Part shown: positions 1 to 8,412 of the stretch, in pieces
Numbering within the stretch: position 1 is the stretch's first letter
Layout of the letters: each line of letters opens with the position of its first letter
Assembly (NCBI GenBank): GCA_964468125.1
Contig: CAYXVF010000037.1
Coordinates: 1 to 51,818 of the forward strand
DNA from: CAYXVF01 sp964468125
GTDB lineage: Bacteria > Myxococcota > XYA12-FULL-58-9 > CAYXVF01
Reading direction: 5' to 3'
Length of the DNA: 51,818 bases
Program-made: the position numbers and the translations under genes
The notes under the pieces: model-generated
Database searches by the model: none
What the model saw: the letters and a program-made list of their open reading frames with translations, nothing else
Told to the model about the DNA's origin: nothing

Positions 1-411
1 CTCTGCATGCACCGTCTGCCGGATGGGGCCGAGCCCGCGTGCACCGAGGTGTGCCCGACGGACGCGGTGATCTTTGGCAAGCGCGGCGATCTGATGGCCG
101 ACGCCAAGAACCGCATCAGCAAGACCCCTGGCAAGTACTACGAAGACAGGGTGTACGGTGAGACCGAGGCTGGAGGCACGCAGGTGCTCTATCTGTCGCG
201 GGTTCCCTTCGCGGCCCTCGGACTGCCGACCCTGACCCACGGCTCACTCGCGGAGTACTCCACGAAGTACCAGTCCATTCTCTACAAGTGGATGGCGATC
301 CCAACGCTCATCTACATCAGCCTCGTCGCGTTCATTCGTCGCTCGTGGAAGCACCACAAGAAGCAGGCGGAAGAGCTCGAACGTGAGACCCGGATGATGG
401 AGCAGCTATGA
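1..411 (+). CDS. hybA: [NiFe]-hydrogenase iron-sulfur subunit HybA, C-terminal fragment
   Basis: This is the 3' end of a gene that begins before the window; 136 codons remain. The visible part holds the last ferredoxin-type cysteines, in the order C-x3-C-P-T-D-A, which typically close a [4Fe-4S] motif. A single hydrophobic segment follows (near I-P-T-L-I-Y-I-S-L-V-A-F-I) and then a basic, charged tail. HybA is the electron-transfer subunit of membrane-bound group 1 hydrogenases such as E. coli hydrogenase 2. It passes electrons between the small subunit and the HybB membrane subunit, and it is anchored by one C-terminal helix, as seen here. The stop codon overlaps the hybB start (ATGA). The small subunit gene is expected upstream, outside the window. 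Confidence 0.88.
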   Translation, partial: LCMHRLPDGAEPACTEVCPTDAVIFGKRGDLMADAKNRISKTPGKYYEDRVYGETEAGGTQVLYLSRVPFAALGLPTLTHGSLAEYSTKYQSILYKWMAIPTLIYISLVAFIRRSWKHHKKQAEELERETRMMEQL

Positions 412-1676
412 CGCCCAAACCCGAGATCCTCAATCCATGGCAGCGCGGCGTGCCCGTCGGGGGAAAAATCTTTACCCCCGCGTTCATCCTGCTCCTGGTT
501 TTCGCCGTGATTGGCATTGGCTTTGCCATCGCGCGGACGATTTACGGCCTCGGTCCCTACACCGGCATGTCGAGCGCCTACGCTTGGGGCGTTTGGAAGA
601 CCTTCAACGTCATGACCCTCACCGCCCTCGGCTCCGGTGGCCTCGCGGTGGGGATCGCAGCGTGGGTCTTCGACCGGCACGAGCTGCACGTGGTCATGCG
701 CACGGCGCTGATCACGAGCTTCTTGTTTTACCTCTTTGGTTTGATCGGCTTGGCCATCGACGTCGGGCGTCCCTGGAACATGTACCACCTGATGTTTCCC
801 TGGCGCTGGAACACGCACTCCGCGTTGTTCGAGGTCGCCCTCGCCATGCCGGTGTATTGCATCATCTTTTTGGGCTTCGAGAATGCACCCGCGTTCTTTG
901 AGCGCGTTTGGTACACGGGTTCGTCGAAGTGGCGGGACTTCGCGATGAAGATCCGCCCCGCGGCGCTCGCGGCCTATCCGTTCATGATCGCCGGTGCGTA
1001 CCTGCTGCCCCTTGGGCACCAGAGCTCGCTCGGTGCGCTCATGATGCTCGGCGGCGACAAGGTTCACCCACTCTGGCAAACGCAGATGCTCCCGCTGCTC
1101 TACGTGATTCAGGCGGCGATTTGCGGCTTCGCTTTCGTGATCTTCATCCTGCAGGCGTCGGCGCTGACGTACAAACGTCCGATCGACATGCGGGTTGTTG
1201 CTTCACTCGCGAGCTTCCTGTCCTACACGGTCTTCATCTGGATCGGTCTGCGGGCGCTCGACCTGACGCTGAGAGGCGCTTGGGGCTACGCGTTCGAGCC
1301 GAACTACCTGGCCCTCGTGTTCTGGATCGAGAACCTCGCGCTCTTGATCCCCGCGGTTGCCTTCATGAATATCCACGTGCGCCACACGGCGATGTGGACT
1401 TTCAAGCTGGCGGTCATGGCGACGTTCGGCGGAATGCTCTACCGCTTCACGCCCACCGCGTTCGCGTACCACCCGTCGGAGAACTCGAGCTACTTCCCGA
1501 CAGTCCCTGAGTTCATGATCACCGTGGGGCTGATCTCAGCCGCACTCGCCGCGTACACCGTCGCGGTGAAAAAGCTCGCGATTCTGCCTGCCCCAAGCAA
1601 CGCTTGGTACCATCAAGTCGACGAATGGCGACTGCAATACCCGGAGGAAGCCGCATATGCCGACCATCACTATTGA
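408..1676 (+). CDS. hybB: [NiFe]-hydrogenase membrane subunit HybB (NrfD/PsrC family)
   Basis: A 422-residue polytopic membrane protein with about nine to ten hydrophobic segments from residue 20 to 400. It fits the NrfD/PsrC/HybB family, whose members exchange electrons with the quinone pool. In HybABC-type hydrogenases this subunit links H2 oxidation at the periplasmic face to quinone reduction. The start overlaps the hybA stop by four bases. The C-terminus runs 20 bp into hybC, and the hybC ribosome-binding site (GGAGG near 1643) therefore lies inside hybB, which suggests translational coupling. The protein is somewhat longer than the roughly 390 residues of the E. coli protein because of a hydrophilic C-terminal tail rich in aromatic and acidic residues. 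The assignment rests on hydrophobic pattern, gene order and family resemblance. Confidence 0.9.
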   Translation: MTPKPEILNPWQRGVPVGGKIFTPAFILLLVFAVIGIGFAIARTIYGLGPYTGMSSAYAWGVWKTFNVMTLTALGSGGLAVGIAAWVFDRHELHVVMRTALITSFLFYLFGLIGLAIDVGRPWNMYHLMFPWRWNTHSALFEVALAMPVYCIIFLGFENAPAFFERVWYTGSSKWRDFAMKIRPAALAAYPFMIAGAYLLPLGHQSSLGALMMLGGDKVHPLWQTQMLPLLYVIQAAICGFAFVIFILQASALTYKRPIDMRVVASLASFLSYTVFIWIGLRALDLTLRGAWGYAFEPNYLALVFWIENLALLIPAVAFMNIHVRHTAMWTFKLAVMATFGGMLYRFTPTAFAYHPSENSSYFPTVPEFMITVGLISAALAAYTVAVKKLAILPAPSNAWYHQVDEWRLQYPEEAAYADHHY

Positions 1677-3354
1677 TCCCATCACCCGCATCGAGGGCCA
1701 CCTGCGCATCGATGTGAACATCGATGGCGGGCGGGTAAATGACGCCTGGGCCAGCTGCACGATGTGGCGCGGGATCGAAAACATCCTCCTGGGTCGCGAC
1801 TCACGCGAGGCTTGGCTCTTCACGCAGCGCTTCTGCGGCGTCTGCACCACGGTTCACGCGATGGCGTCGGTGCGTGCGGTCGAGAATGCGCTCCAGATGG
1901 AGATTCCGCTCAACGCGCAGTACATCCGGAACCTGATTCTGATCGCGCACGGCTTGCATGACCACATCGTGCACTTCTATCACCTCTCCGCGCTCGACTG
2001 GGTGGACGTCACTCAGGTGCTCAAAGCCGATCCGAAGAAGGCCGCGAACGTGGCGCAGAGCCTGTCGGACTGGCCGGGCAACAGCGTGAAAGAGCTGACG
2101 CTCGTGAAAGAGCGTGTCGCGAAGCTCGTCGCCAGCGGCCAGCTCGGGATTTTCAAGCACGGCTACTGGGGTCACCCCGCGATGCGTCTCGATCCTGAGA
2201 CCAACCTGATCGCGGTCACCCACTATTTCCAAGCGCTCGATGCGCAACGAAAGATCAACGAGGTCGTCGGAATGCTCGGGGGCAAGACCCCGCACATTCA
2301 GAACCTCGCGGTCGGTGGCGTGATGAACGCGATCAACCTCGACGGTCAGGGCGCCATGAACATGGACCACCTGTACCGCATCAAAGAGCGCCTCGAGGGC
2401 GTCCGGCCCTTCATCGAGCAGGTGTACTTCCCGGATGTCTGCTTGGTCGGCTCGGCCTACGCTGATTGGTTCGGCATCGGCAAGGGCGTGGACCACTACC
2501 TCGCAGTACCGGATCTGCCGACGGATACGACCGGCAAGCAATGCGATCTCCCCGGCGGCACCGTGCGGGGCGATGCGCTCGACAAGATGGACCCGATCAC
2601 GACCTTCTCCGATGCGCGCTTGCGCGAATCGGTCACCGAAGACAGCACCCACGCCTACTACGAAGGCGGCGGACCGCTCCACCCGTTCAAGGGGGAGACC
2701 AAACCGGCCGCCGGCGAGTGGGAGCCCGATGGGAAATACACCTGGGTGAAGGCACCGCGCTTCGCTGACGAACCTACGCAGGTCGGGCCACTGGCACAGG
2801 TCTTGGTGGGCTACATGGGCGGGCACGAGCTCACCCGCAAGCACACCGACGGGGCCTTCGACCTCATCAAGGCGATCTCCGGCAAGCAACTGCAGCTCGG
2901 CGCTCTTCGCTCGACGATGGGTCGGCACCTGGCACGCGCCATTCGCACGCGGATCCTCTTGGACCTCGGGATGAAGCATTGGAGCGCCCTCGCCAACAAC
3001 GTGTTGGGTGGGGACGTCAGCAGCTTCAACCGGCCGGACTTCCCGGAGACCGCGGTGGAAGGTGTTGGCATGCACGAAGCGCCTCGCGGCACCCTCACCC
3101 ACTGGGTGGTGGCGCGCGGTGGCAAAATCGACAACTACCAGGCGGTAGTTCCGACTACGTGGAATGCGAGCCCGCGCGACGAAAAGGGCCGGCCCGGTCC
3201 CTACGAAGCGTCGCTCCTCAATACACCGGTCGCGGATCCGAAGCTGCCACTGGAAGTCATTCGCACCGTGCACTCCTTCGACCCGTGCATGGCCTGCGCG
3301 TGTCACGCCTTTGATCCAAACGGCAACGAGCTGGCGAAGGTGAAGGTGCTATGA
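1657..3354 (+). CDS. hybC: [NiFe]-hydrogenase large (catalytic) subunit HybC
   Basis: The 565-residue catalytic subunit, which binds the Ni-Fe(CN)2CO centre and splits or forms H2. The N-terminal motif R-F-C-G-V-C-T-T-V-H has the first two metal ligands, C60 and C63. The C-terminal motif D-P-C-M-A-C-A-C-H has C544 and C547 followed by H550. After H550 comes a 15-residue tail, which in this family is removed by a dedicated endopeptidase once nickel is inserted. The N-terminus (T-I-D-P-I-T-R-I-E-G-H) is typical of the family. Length and motifs match group 1 membrane-linked uptake hydrogenases. GGAGG lies about nine bases before the ATG. The gene for the matching protease overlaps the stop codon directly downstream. 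Confidence 0.96.
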   Translation: MPTITIDPITRIEGHLRIDVNIDGGRVNDAWASCTMWRGIENILLGRDSREAWLFTQRFCGVCTTVHAMASVRAVENALQMEIPLNAQYIRNLILIAHGLHDHIVHFYHLSALDWVDVTQVLKADPKKAANVAQSLSDWPGNSVKELTLVKERVAKLVASGQLGIFKHGYWGHPAMRLDPETNLIAVTHYFQALDAQRKINEVVGMLGGKTPHIQNLAVGGVMNAINLDGQGAMNMDHLYRIKERLEGVRPFIEQVYFPDVCLVGSAYADWFGIGKGVDHYLAVPDLPTDTTGKQCDLPGGTVRGDALDKMDPITTFSDARLRESVTEDSTHAYYEGGGPLHPFKGETKPAAGEWEPDGKYTWVKAPRFADEPTQVGPLAQVLVGYMGGHELTRKHTDGAFDLIKAISGKQLQLGALRSTMGRHLARAIRTRILLDLGMKHWSALANNVLGGDVSSFNRPDFPETAVEGVGMHEAPRGTLTHWVVARGGKIDNYQAVVPTTWNASPRDEKGRPGPYEASLLNTPVADPKLPLEVIRTVHSFDPCMACACHAFDPNGNELAKVKVL

Positions 3355-3848
3355 GGTCTCCGGTGCTCGTCGTCGGCATCGGTCACACGCTGATGAGCGA
3401 CGACGCGCTCGGTCCACGGGTGATCGAGGCCCTCCTCGCGGAAGGGGGGCTGCCGGAGGGGGTCGAAGCGCACGACTTTGGTACCACCGCGTCCGAGCTC
3501 ACCGAGGAAATCGTGGACCGCGACGCGGTGTTGGTGATCGACGCACTCTCTGTCGACGGTTCGCCGGGTGACATTCACGCTTTCGAGCTCGAAGCGATGG
3601 CGTCTTTTCCCGCGACGCGGATGAGCACCCACCAGCCGGATGTCTTTGGCGCATGGGGACTGGCGTCGATCCTCAGCCGGGCCCCGCAGCGCGGGACGCT
3701 GATCGGTGCGGTGACCGCTTCGACGGAGCTCGGGACGGAGATGACGCCCGCGGTGCGCGACGCGATCCCCGAGCTCGTGGCGCGGGTTCGCGCATGGATC
3801 GACGAGGTCGCCCCCGCACCGGGAACGACGCTCCGGGACGCGCGCTAG
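3351..3848 (+). CDS. hybD: Hydrogenase maturation endopeptidase (HybD/HyaD family)
   Basis: A 165-residue protein of the hydrogenase maturation protease family, which trims the C-terminal extension of the large subunit after nickel insertion. The N-terminal signature reads G-I-G-H-T-L-M-S-D-D-A-L-G. The probable nickel-sensing ligands are D18, D64 (in L-V-I-D-A-L) and H94 (in S-T-H-Q-P-D), matching the acid/acid/His arrangement known from HybD. One oddity is His at the position where most family members have Asn (G-x-G-N). The gene overlaps hybC by four bases, so it is the last gene of the operon in this window. Only 24 bp separate it from the convergent FAD protein, and I see no clear terminator between them. 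Confidence 0.92.
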   Translation: MRSPVLVVGIGHTLMSDDALGPRVIEALLAEGGLPEGVEAHDFGTTASELTEEIVDRDAVLVIDALSVDGSPGDIHAFELEAMASFPATRMSTHQPDVFGAWGLASILSRAPQRGTLIGAVTASTELGTEMTPAVRDAIPELVARVRAWIDEVAPAPGTTLRDAR

Positions 3849-3872
3849 ACTTGGGGTCCAGAGCGAGCACGT

Positions 3873-4427
3873 CTAGGCGGGCGAGTCCCAATCCAGGTAG
3901 GGCGAGCCCTTCTCGGTCGAAAGGATGTCGATCGCGGCGGCGGCTCCGTCGCCGGCGCTGATGATCGCCTGACTTCGGCCCGGACGAACCAAGCGCCCCA
4001 CCGCATAAACGCCGTCGATCGCGGTCTTGCCGTTGCGATCGGTCTCCACACCCGTGTCCGGGTCGTGGGCGAGGCCGAGCTCTTTGGCGAGCTTGGGCGA
4101 CTTGCCCTCGGAGAGAATCAGGTACTTTGCGCCAACGGTCTCGCCACCCTCGACCGTAGCGCTGAAGCCTTCCCCGTCGCGCGTGACACTCTCGATGCGC
4201 GCGTCGAAGAGTTCGGCTCCGAAGCTCCCGACCTGCTTTCGCGCGATCTTCTGGAAATCACTCCCGGTCATCTCCGCGATTCCCAGGTAGTTCTTCAGGA
4301 GCGCCGCGTGCATCGCGGTCTTGTCCTGACCGTATACAGAGACGCGTTTTCCTGCCTTTGCGAGAAATAGTGCGGCGGCGAGCCCGCCCGGGCCATCGCC
4401 CACAATCAAAACGTCAATCGCACTCAT
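3873..4427 (-). CDS. Minimal FAD-binding thioredoxin-reductase-like protein without NADPH domain
   Basis: A 184-residue protein, starting at the ATG preceded by GGAG in a purine-rich stretch. The N-terminus has a dinucleotide-binding fold for FAD (V-L-I-V-G-D-G-P-G-G-L-A-A-A). The C-terminus has the second FAD signature of thioredoxin reductase relatives (D-G-V-Y-A-V-G-R-L-V followed by A-I-I-S-A-G-D-G-A-A-A-A). In the usual roughly 310-residue family an NADPH-binding domain with the redox C-x-x-C sits between these halves. Here the FAD halves are joined almost directly, near Y-L-I-L-S-E-G, and no C-x-x-C is present. It should bind FAD, but the electron donor is unclear. It diverges from the gene at 4501, with 73 bp between the two starts. 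Confidence 0.75.
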   Translation of the reverse strand: MSAIDVLIVGDGPGGLAAALFLAKAGKRVSVYGQDKTAMHAALLKNYLGIAEMTGSDFQKIARKQVGSFGAELFDARIESVTRDGEGFSATVEGGETVGAKYLILSEGKSPKLAKELGLAHDPDTGVETDRNGKTAIDGVYAVGRLVRPGRSQAIISAGDGAAAAIDILSTEKGSPYLDWDSPA

Positions 4428-4500
4428 GCTCTCTCCTTTCACGACGAAGGACCAAAACAACACGCTTTACAATGAGAGGCAATCCGATACGATTTTGCGC

Positions 4501-5253
4501 ATGAGCCGCTCGAGCCCCGCCACCTATGCGCGATTCATGTCGCGCCTCAATCGTTATCTGAGCCGTGACATGGGTGGAGGTCCACGTCCCTTTCGCATGG
4601 CGGTGTGGATCAACGCTCAGAAGGCGGGAACGGCGCCCTTCGTGTTCCTGCTGATGAACCTCTACGATGACTGGTCTCCCGCCGCATGGGTCTACCTCGC
4701 CCTCCACGGCACCTACGGTTTGTGCTGGCTGCTGAAGGACATGGTCTTCCCCGACCCTAGCTGGGACGAGAAGATCACGATTTTGGCGGGGATCAATTCT
4801 TGGATCTTCGTGCTCGGGCTCTACTGGGTGGCACCGGTGATTCTGATCACCGACGTCCTCGGTCCAACCCGCGAGCCCTCTATGGCTCTCCTCGCCTTTG
4901 CGATCTCGCTGCACACCTTGGGTGTCGTGATCATGATGGCGGCGGACACGCAGAAGTATTTTGTGCTCCGCGCACGCAAGGGCCTGATAGACGACGGGTG
5001 GTTCGCGCGGATCCGCCACACGAACTACCTCGGCGAGATCCTGCTCTACGCCTCCTACGCCGTGATCGTAGGGCACTGGCTGCCCTGGGCGATCCTTGCC
5101 TGGGTTTGGCTGGGCTACTTTCTGCCCAACATGCTGATGAAAGAAGCGTCGATGTCCCGTTACGCCGAATGGGAGGACTACTGCGCGCGTTCGGGTTTTC
5201 TCGTCCCCAAGCTCCGCGCAAAGCCGGTGGTCGAGCCTTCAACGGTCCCCTAA
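4501..5253 (+). CDS. DUF1295/isoprenylcysteine methyltransferase-like membrane protein
   Basis: A 250-residue membrane protein with five or six hydrophobic segments. The C-terminal half contains the R-x-x-H-T-N-Y-L-G-E-I-L motif, then two helices and a W-E-D-Y-C segment. This pattern is shared by the DUF1295/steroid reductase-like and isoprenylcysteine/phospholipid methyltransferase superfamily, where the RHPNY-like motif lies near the cofactor pocket. A membrane-embedded methyltransferase or reductase of a lipid is the best guess; the substrate cannot be read. I chose the ATG at 4501, after the short divergent intergenic region, rather than an in-frame upstream ATG that would overlap the neighbouring start. 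The last 15 bp overlap the end of the convergent PLP enzyme. Confidence 0.68.
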   Translation: MSRSSPATYARFMSRLNRYLSRDMGGGPRPFRMAVWINAQKAGTAPFVFLLMNLYDDWSPAAWVYLALHGTYGLCWLLKDMVFPDPSWDEKITILAGINSWIFVLGLYWVAPVILITDVLGPTREPSMALLAFAISLHTLGVVIMMAADTQKYFVLRARKGLIDDGWFARIRHTNYLGEILLYASYAVIVGHWLPWAILAWVWLGYFLPNMLMKEASMSRYAEWEDYCARSGFLVPKLRAKPVVEPSTVP

Positions 5254-6414
5254 CTCACGCAGGCGAGCCACCAGTCGCTCGAGCTCCGCCTCCGTGTTGT
5301 AGTAGTGCGGTGCGGCCCGGAGCATGACCGGGAGGTTGCGTTTTTCCGAGTCGATGCGCGTGACGCTCGGGTACGATGCGCCGATGCAAATGCGCTCCTC
5401 GCGCAGGGTGGCCACCGTTGACCCGGGGTCGAGCCCCTCCACCGTAAAACTCACGATCGCACACTGCGTGTCGCCAAGATCGTGGACCCGTCCGCCCGGG
5501 AGCGCACGGATTCGCTCTCGCAGCTGCGCGGCGAGCCCCCAGGCGCGCTCACGGATCGCTTCGAGTCCCAGGCCCAGGGCGTAGCGTACGGCCGCCCCGA
5601 GTCCTGCCCGCAACGCATGGGACGATTCCCAGGTCTCAAATCGGCGTGCGTCTGCGCGAAGCTCGTATTCGTCGCGAGACACCCATGGCGCGGCGAAGTG
5701 ATCGAGCATCGCGGGTTCGAGATGCTCGAGCCAGGATTCCCGGACATAGAGGAATCCGGTGCCACGGGGAGCGCGAAGGAACTTCCGACCGGTCGCCGAG
5801 AGAAAGTCACAGCCGAGCGCATCGACATCTACGGGCATTTGCCCAACCGCCTGGCACGCATCGAGGAGGTAGGGAATTCCGTGCGCACGGGCGACTCGGC
5901 CGATCGCCGCCGCGGGGTTCACGAGCCCGCCGTTCGTCGGGATCCAGGTGGTGGCGATCAACGCGGTTCGGTCGTCGATCATCGACTCCAGGGCACCCAC
6001 GTCGAGCGCCCCGGTCGCGTCGCTCGGAACCACGTCGACCACGATCCCGTCACGCTTGTGCCGTTGGAGAAAGGCGACGTAATTCGCGCCGTACTCGGCC
6101 TCCGAGGTGAGCACCCGATCCCCCGGGGTGAGCGGCAGTGCGTAGAATGCGCGCGCCCAGGCCTCGCTTGCGTTTTCGGTGATCGCGATCTCGTGGGAGC
6201 CGGCCCCCAGGAGACGCGCAAGGTCCCCATAGACCGCTTCCAGCGCCTCGCTTCGCAGCGCCGCCGCTTCGTACCCTCCGGTTTCGGCTTCGAGGTCGAG
6301 GTGAGCGTGAATCGCCGCGAGCACCGGTCGGGCAGGGAGCGATGCCCCCGCAGCACCGAGATGAAGGGTGTGCTCCGTACCGGGTGTGTCCGCCCGCAGT
6401 GCTTCGATGTCCAT
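5239..6414 (-). CDS. Class V aminotransferase-fold PLP-dependent enzyme
   Basis: A 391-residue PLP enzyme of the class V aminotransferase/cysteine desulfurase fold. The cofactor lysine is K211 in S-A-T-G-R-K-F-L-R-A-P-R-G-T-G-F. The upstream D185-A-C-Q188 motif is the usual ring-nitrogen and ring-oxygen contact. The active-site loop (A-T-T-W-I-P-T-N-G-G) resembles isopenicillin N epimerase and EgtE-like lyases more than IscS, and I see no desulfurase-type catalytic cysteine loop. Racemase, epimerase or C-S lyase activity is possible; the substrate is unknown. The start at 6414 has a run of G upstream. A longer in-frame reading exists but runs into the divergent gene and looks unlike the family. 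Confidence 0.8.
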   Translation of the reverse strand: MDIEALRADTPGTEHTLHLGAAGASLPARPVLAAIHAHLDLEAETGGYEAAALRSEALEAVYGDLARLLGAGSHEIAITENASEAWARAFYALPLTPGDRVLTSEAEYGANYVAFLQRHKRDGIVVDVVPSDATGALDVGALESMIDDRTALIATTWIPTNGGLVNPAAAIGRVARAHGIPYLLDACQAVGQMPVDVDALGCDFLSATGRKFLRAPRGTGFLYVRESWLEHLEPAMLDHFAAPWVSRDEYELRADARRFETWESSHALRAGLGAAVRYALGLGLEAIRERAWGLAAQLRERIRALPGGRVHDLGDTQCAIVSFTVEGLDPGSTVATLREERICIGASYPSVTRIDSEKRNLPVMLRAAPHYYNTEAELERLVARLRELGDR

Positions 6415-6463
6415 GCCCCCGTCTGCCACAGGGCCGCCGAGTGGACCAGGTTGGACGCCTGCG

Positions 6464-7786
6464 ATGAGCCTCGATACAGTGCGTCGGAACTCGATGACGC
6501 CTCGGAAAACAACCCTCGCATACGCCGCCGCAGTTCTCGCGGTCGCGATCACCCTCGGCGAAGGCGTGGCCCTCGGTGCATTGGGCCTCCTCGCCTTGGC
6601 TCTCTGGTGGAACCGCGACGGGAGCGAGGCGTGGTCGAGCACTGCTCTCTATCCAGCGCTCGGCGTTGCCATCTGGCTTCTCGCCGGAATCGCAGCATGG
6701 GGCTTTGGCGGCTACGGGATCATGGACTTCGGCGAGCTCGGCCGTTGGATCAGCTTTGGAGCGCTCGTGGTCGTCCCCCTCACGGTGCACAAGCTCGACC
6801 CCGAGTGGCTCGACCGGATCGCGACGGCGTATCTCGTGGCTCTGCTCGCAGCGGTGGTCTTTTCACTCGTGACCGTGAGCGCCGATACGCGGCCTGGCGA
6901 GTGGCTAGTTCGCGGCGGCTCGAACGGCATCCACCAGGGGCGCATGCCGTTCGACTCTACGCGTACCGTCGCGGGGGGGTTCTACTTTCATCGGCTGAAG
7001 TTCGCGCACGTCGCATCGCTCGGGCTCATGGTCCTGATGACGCGCCAACTCACGGTGCCCATGGGATGGCTGCGACGCACGGGTGAGGTGCTCGCGATCC
7101 TCGCCACATCCGTCGCGTTCTTTCTCACCTACGTTCGTGCCGACGTTCTCGGAGTTGCAGCGGGGATGGTCGTGCTCGCGGTTTTCACCGGCCGGCGAAG
7201 CCGGTGGGCGCTCGGGGCGACGGGCCTCATCGCGCTGATTTTGATCGCCGCCGTGCCATCCTTGAACGCGCGCGTGGGCTCGATCTTCGCGGCGCAGGCG
7301 TCGGGTGAACGCGCGCTGATTTGGTCACAAGCGATTCGAATCATCGCCGATCACCCCCTAGGGATCGGCCTCGGCAACTACTCGAAGGTCGTGAGCGCTT
7401 ACTACGATACGGTGGACCCGACATTCCCCACCCGTACCTACGGGCACAACCTGTGGCTCACGAATTGGGCGGAGGGAGGGCCCTTGGGCGTCTTTGGACT
7501 TCTTGGCGGATATATCGCCCTCGCCTTTCGTGCCCGCACCAAGCTCCCGGACGCATACGCCTTGTGCCTTCTCGCGGCGACCGCGTGTTTTCTCACGATC
7601 GGCCTGACCCACGACGTCTTCTACGACCCGCCGGTCGCGCTCAGCTACGCATGTGTGATCGGCTATTGCGCGGGGCGCTCATTCGGCCCTGAGCTCCTCG
7701 CGTCGCGCCGCGAGTCCGAGCCCGACCCCGAAGAACACGCCGATGAAGGCCCCCGCGAGAATGTCGGTGGGGTGGTGAGCGCGTAG
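6464..7786 (+). CDS. O-antigen ligase/polymerase-like membrane protein (Wzy_C family)
   Basis: A membrane protein of about 440 residues with roughly ten to twelve hydrophobic segments. The large C-terminal loop carries the hallmark pattern of the O-antigen ligase/polymerase family: an Arg in F-L-T-Y-V-R-A-D, then R-A-L-I-W-S-Q-A, then D-H-P-L-G-I-G-L-G-N-Y, then Y-G-H-N-L-W-L with a following E-G-G. Members transfer or polymerise undecaprenyl-linked glycans at the periplasmic face. The start is uncertain (6464 or 6494); neither has a strong ribosome-binding site. The last 108 bp are antisense to the PAP2 gene, and this hydrophilic tail lies beyond the last membrane helix. It sits in a block of envelope glycan genes. 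Confidence 0.78.
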   Translation: MSLDTVRRNSMTPRKTTLAYAAAVLAVAITLGEGVALGALGLLALALWWNRDGSEAWSSTALYPALGVAIWLLAGIAAWGFGGYGIMDFGELGRWISFGALVVVPLTVHKLDPEWLDRIATAYLVALLAAVVFSLVTVSADTRPGEWLVRGGSNGIHQGRMPFDSTRTVAGGFYFHRLKFAHVASLGLMVLMTRQLTVPMGWLRRTGEVLAILATSVAFFLTYVRADVLGVAAGMVVLAVFTGRRSRWALGATGLIALILIAAVPSLNARVGSIFAAQASGERALIWSQAIRIIADHPLGIGLGNYSKVVSAYYDTVDPTFPTRTYGHNLWLTNWAEGGPLGVFGLLGGYIALAFRARTKLPDAYALCLLAATACFLTIGLTHDVFYDPPVALSYACVIGYCAGRSFGPELLASRRESEPDPEEHADEGPRENVGGVVSA

Positions 7787-8389
7787 ATAGATGCGCGACC
7801 ACATGACGACGAGGGCCGCCGCCGCCACGGAAGCTCCGATCCAGGGGTTGACCACTAAGAGCACCGTCGCGGTCGCCGAAGCGGTGGCCGAATGGGCCGA
7901 GGGAAAGCCATTGAGCTTGTATTCGAACGTGGGCCCGTAGAGCCCGTCCGGCCGGTAATCGACCGGGCGCGGGCGCCCTACGGCCACCCGACCGACATTG
8001 GCCGCCGCACCGGCGAGCGCCGCCGCGAGCACCACGGCCAGGGCTGCGCGCCCTAAAACACGGCGCCGGGTGAAATACCCGGCCGCGCCTATCAGAGCCG
8101 CTACGATCATCGTCCCACGAAAGTCCCCCCAATGGGTCACATGGCGAGCTTCGTGAAGGAGCTCCTCTTGATTCCGAGAGATCCATGCCACCCATTGTTT
8201 GTCACGCGGCACGGTGAAGAAGCCGAGCGCTACGAGTACGAGTGCGGCCAGCGCATAGCGCAGCGCATTCGCCCGCAGGTGAGCAAACCCATAGCGCATG
8301 AGCGCACGGGCTTCCTGACCTAAAACTCGAGCCCACTGCTTTTGTTGATCGAGGTTCACTGTCTTGCCAAGCGCTCGGCGGACTGTCAC
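7679..8389 (-). CDS. PAP2 family membrane phosphatase
   Basis: A 236-residue integral membrane phosphatase. The three signature motifs of the PAP2 superfamily are present: the G-R-P-R-P end of motif 1, F-P-S-A-H-S (motif 2, proton-donor His) and S-R-I-Y-L-R-A-H-H-P-T-D (motif 3, nucleophile His and its Asp). Members dephosphorylate lipid phosphates such as undecaprenyl pyrophosphate, phosphatidate or lipid A. Next to glycan genes, recycling of a polyprenyl carrier is an attractive role, but this is inference. The start is a GTG with a weak ribosome-binding site and lies only 23 bp from the divergent start at 8413. An ATG at 8299, with AGGAAG upstream, is a good alternative. The C-terminal 108 bp overlap the previous gene tail to tail. 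Confidence 0.87.
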   Translation of the reverse strand: MTVRRALGKTVNLDQQKQWARVLGQEARALMRYGFAHLRANALRYALAALVLVALGFFTVPRDKQWVAWISRNQEELLHEARHVTHWGDFRGTMIVAALIGAAGYFTRRRVLGRAALAVVLAAALAGAAANVGRVAVGRPRPVDYRPDGLYGPTFEYKLNGFPSAHSATASATATVLLVVNPWIGASVAAAALVVMWSRIYLRAHHPTDILAGAFIGVFFGVGLGLAARREELRAE

Positions 8390-8412
8390 AAAGCGCCGCC
8401 GGAGCCTTTCAC

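Noticed and set aside
1801..3306. A 501-codon open frame antisense to hybC
   Set aside because: It mirrors hybC, whose catalytic motifs are complete. The antisense translation is Arg/His-rich and without any domain.
5482..7086. A 534-codon open frame on the plus strand
   Set aside because: It lies antisense to the well-supported PLP enzyme and runs into the ligase-like gene. Its composition (very rich in Arg, Gly, His) is typical of a shadow frame in GC-rich DNA, with no recognisable motif.
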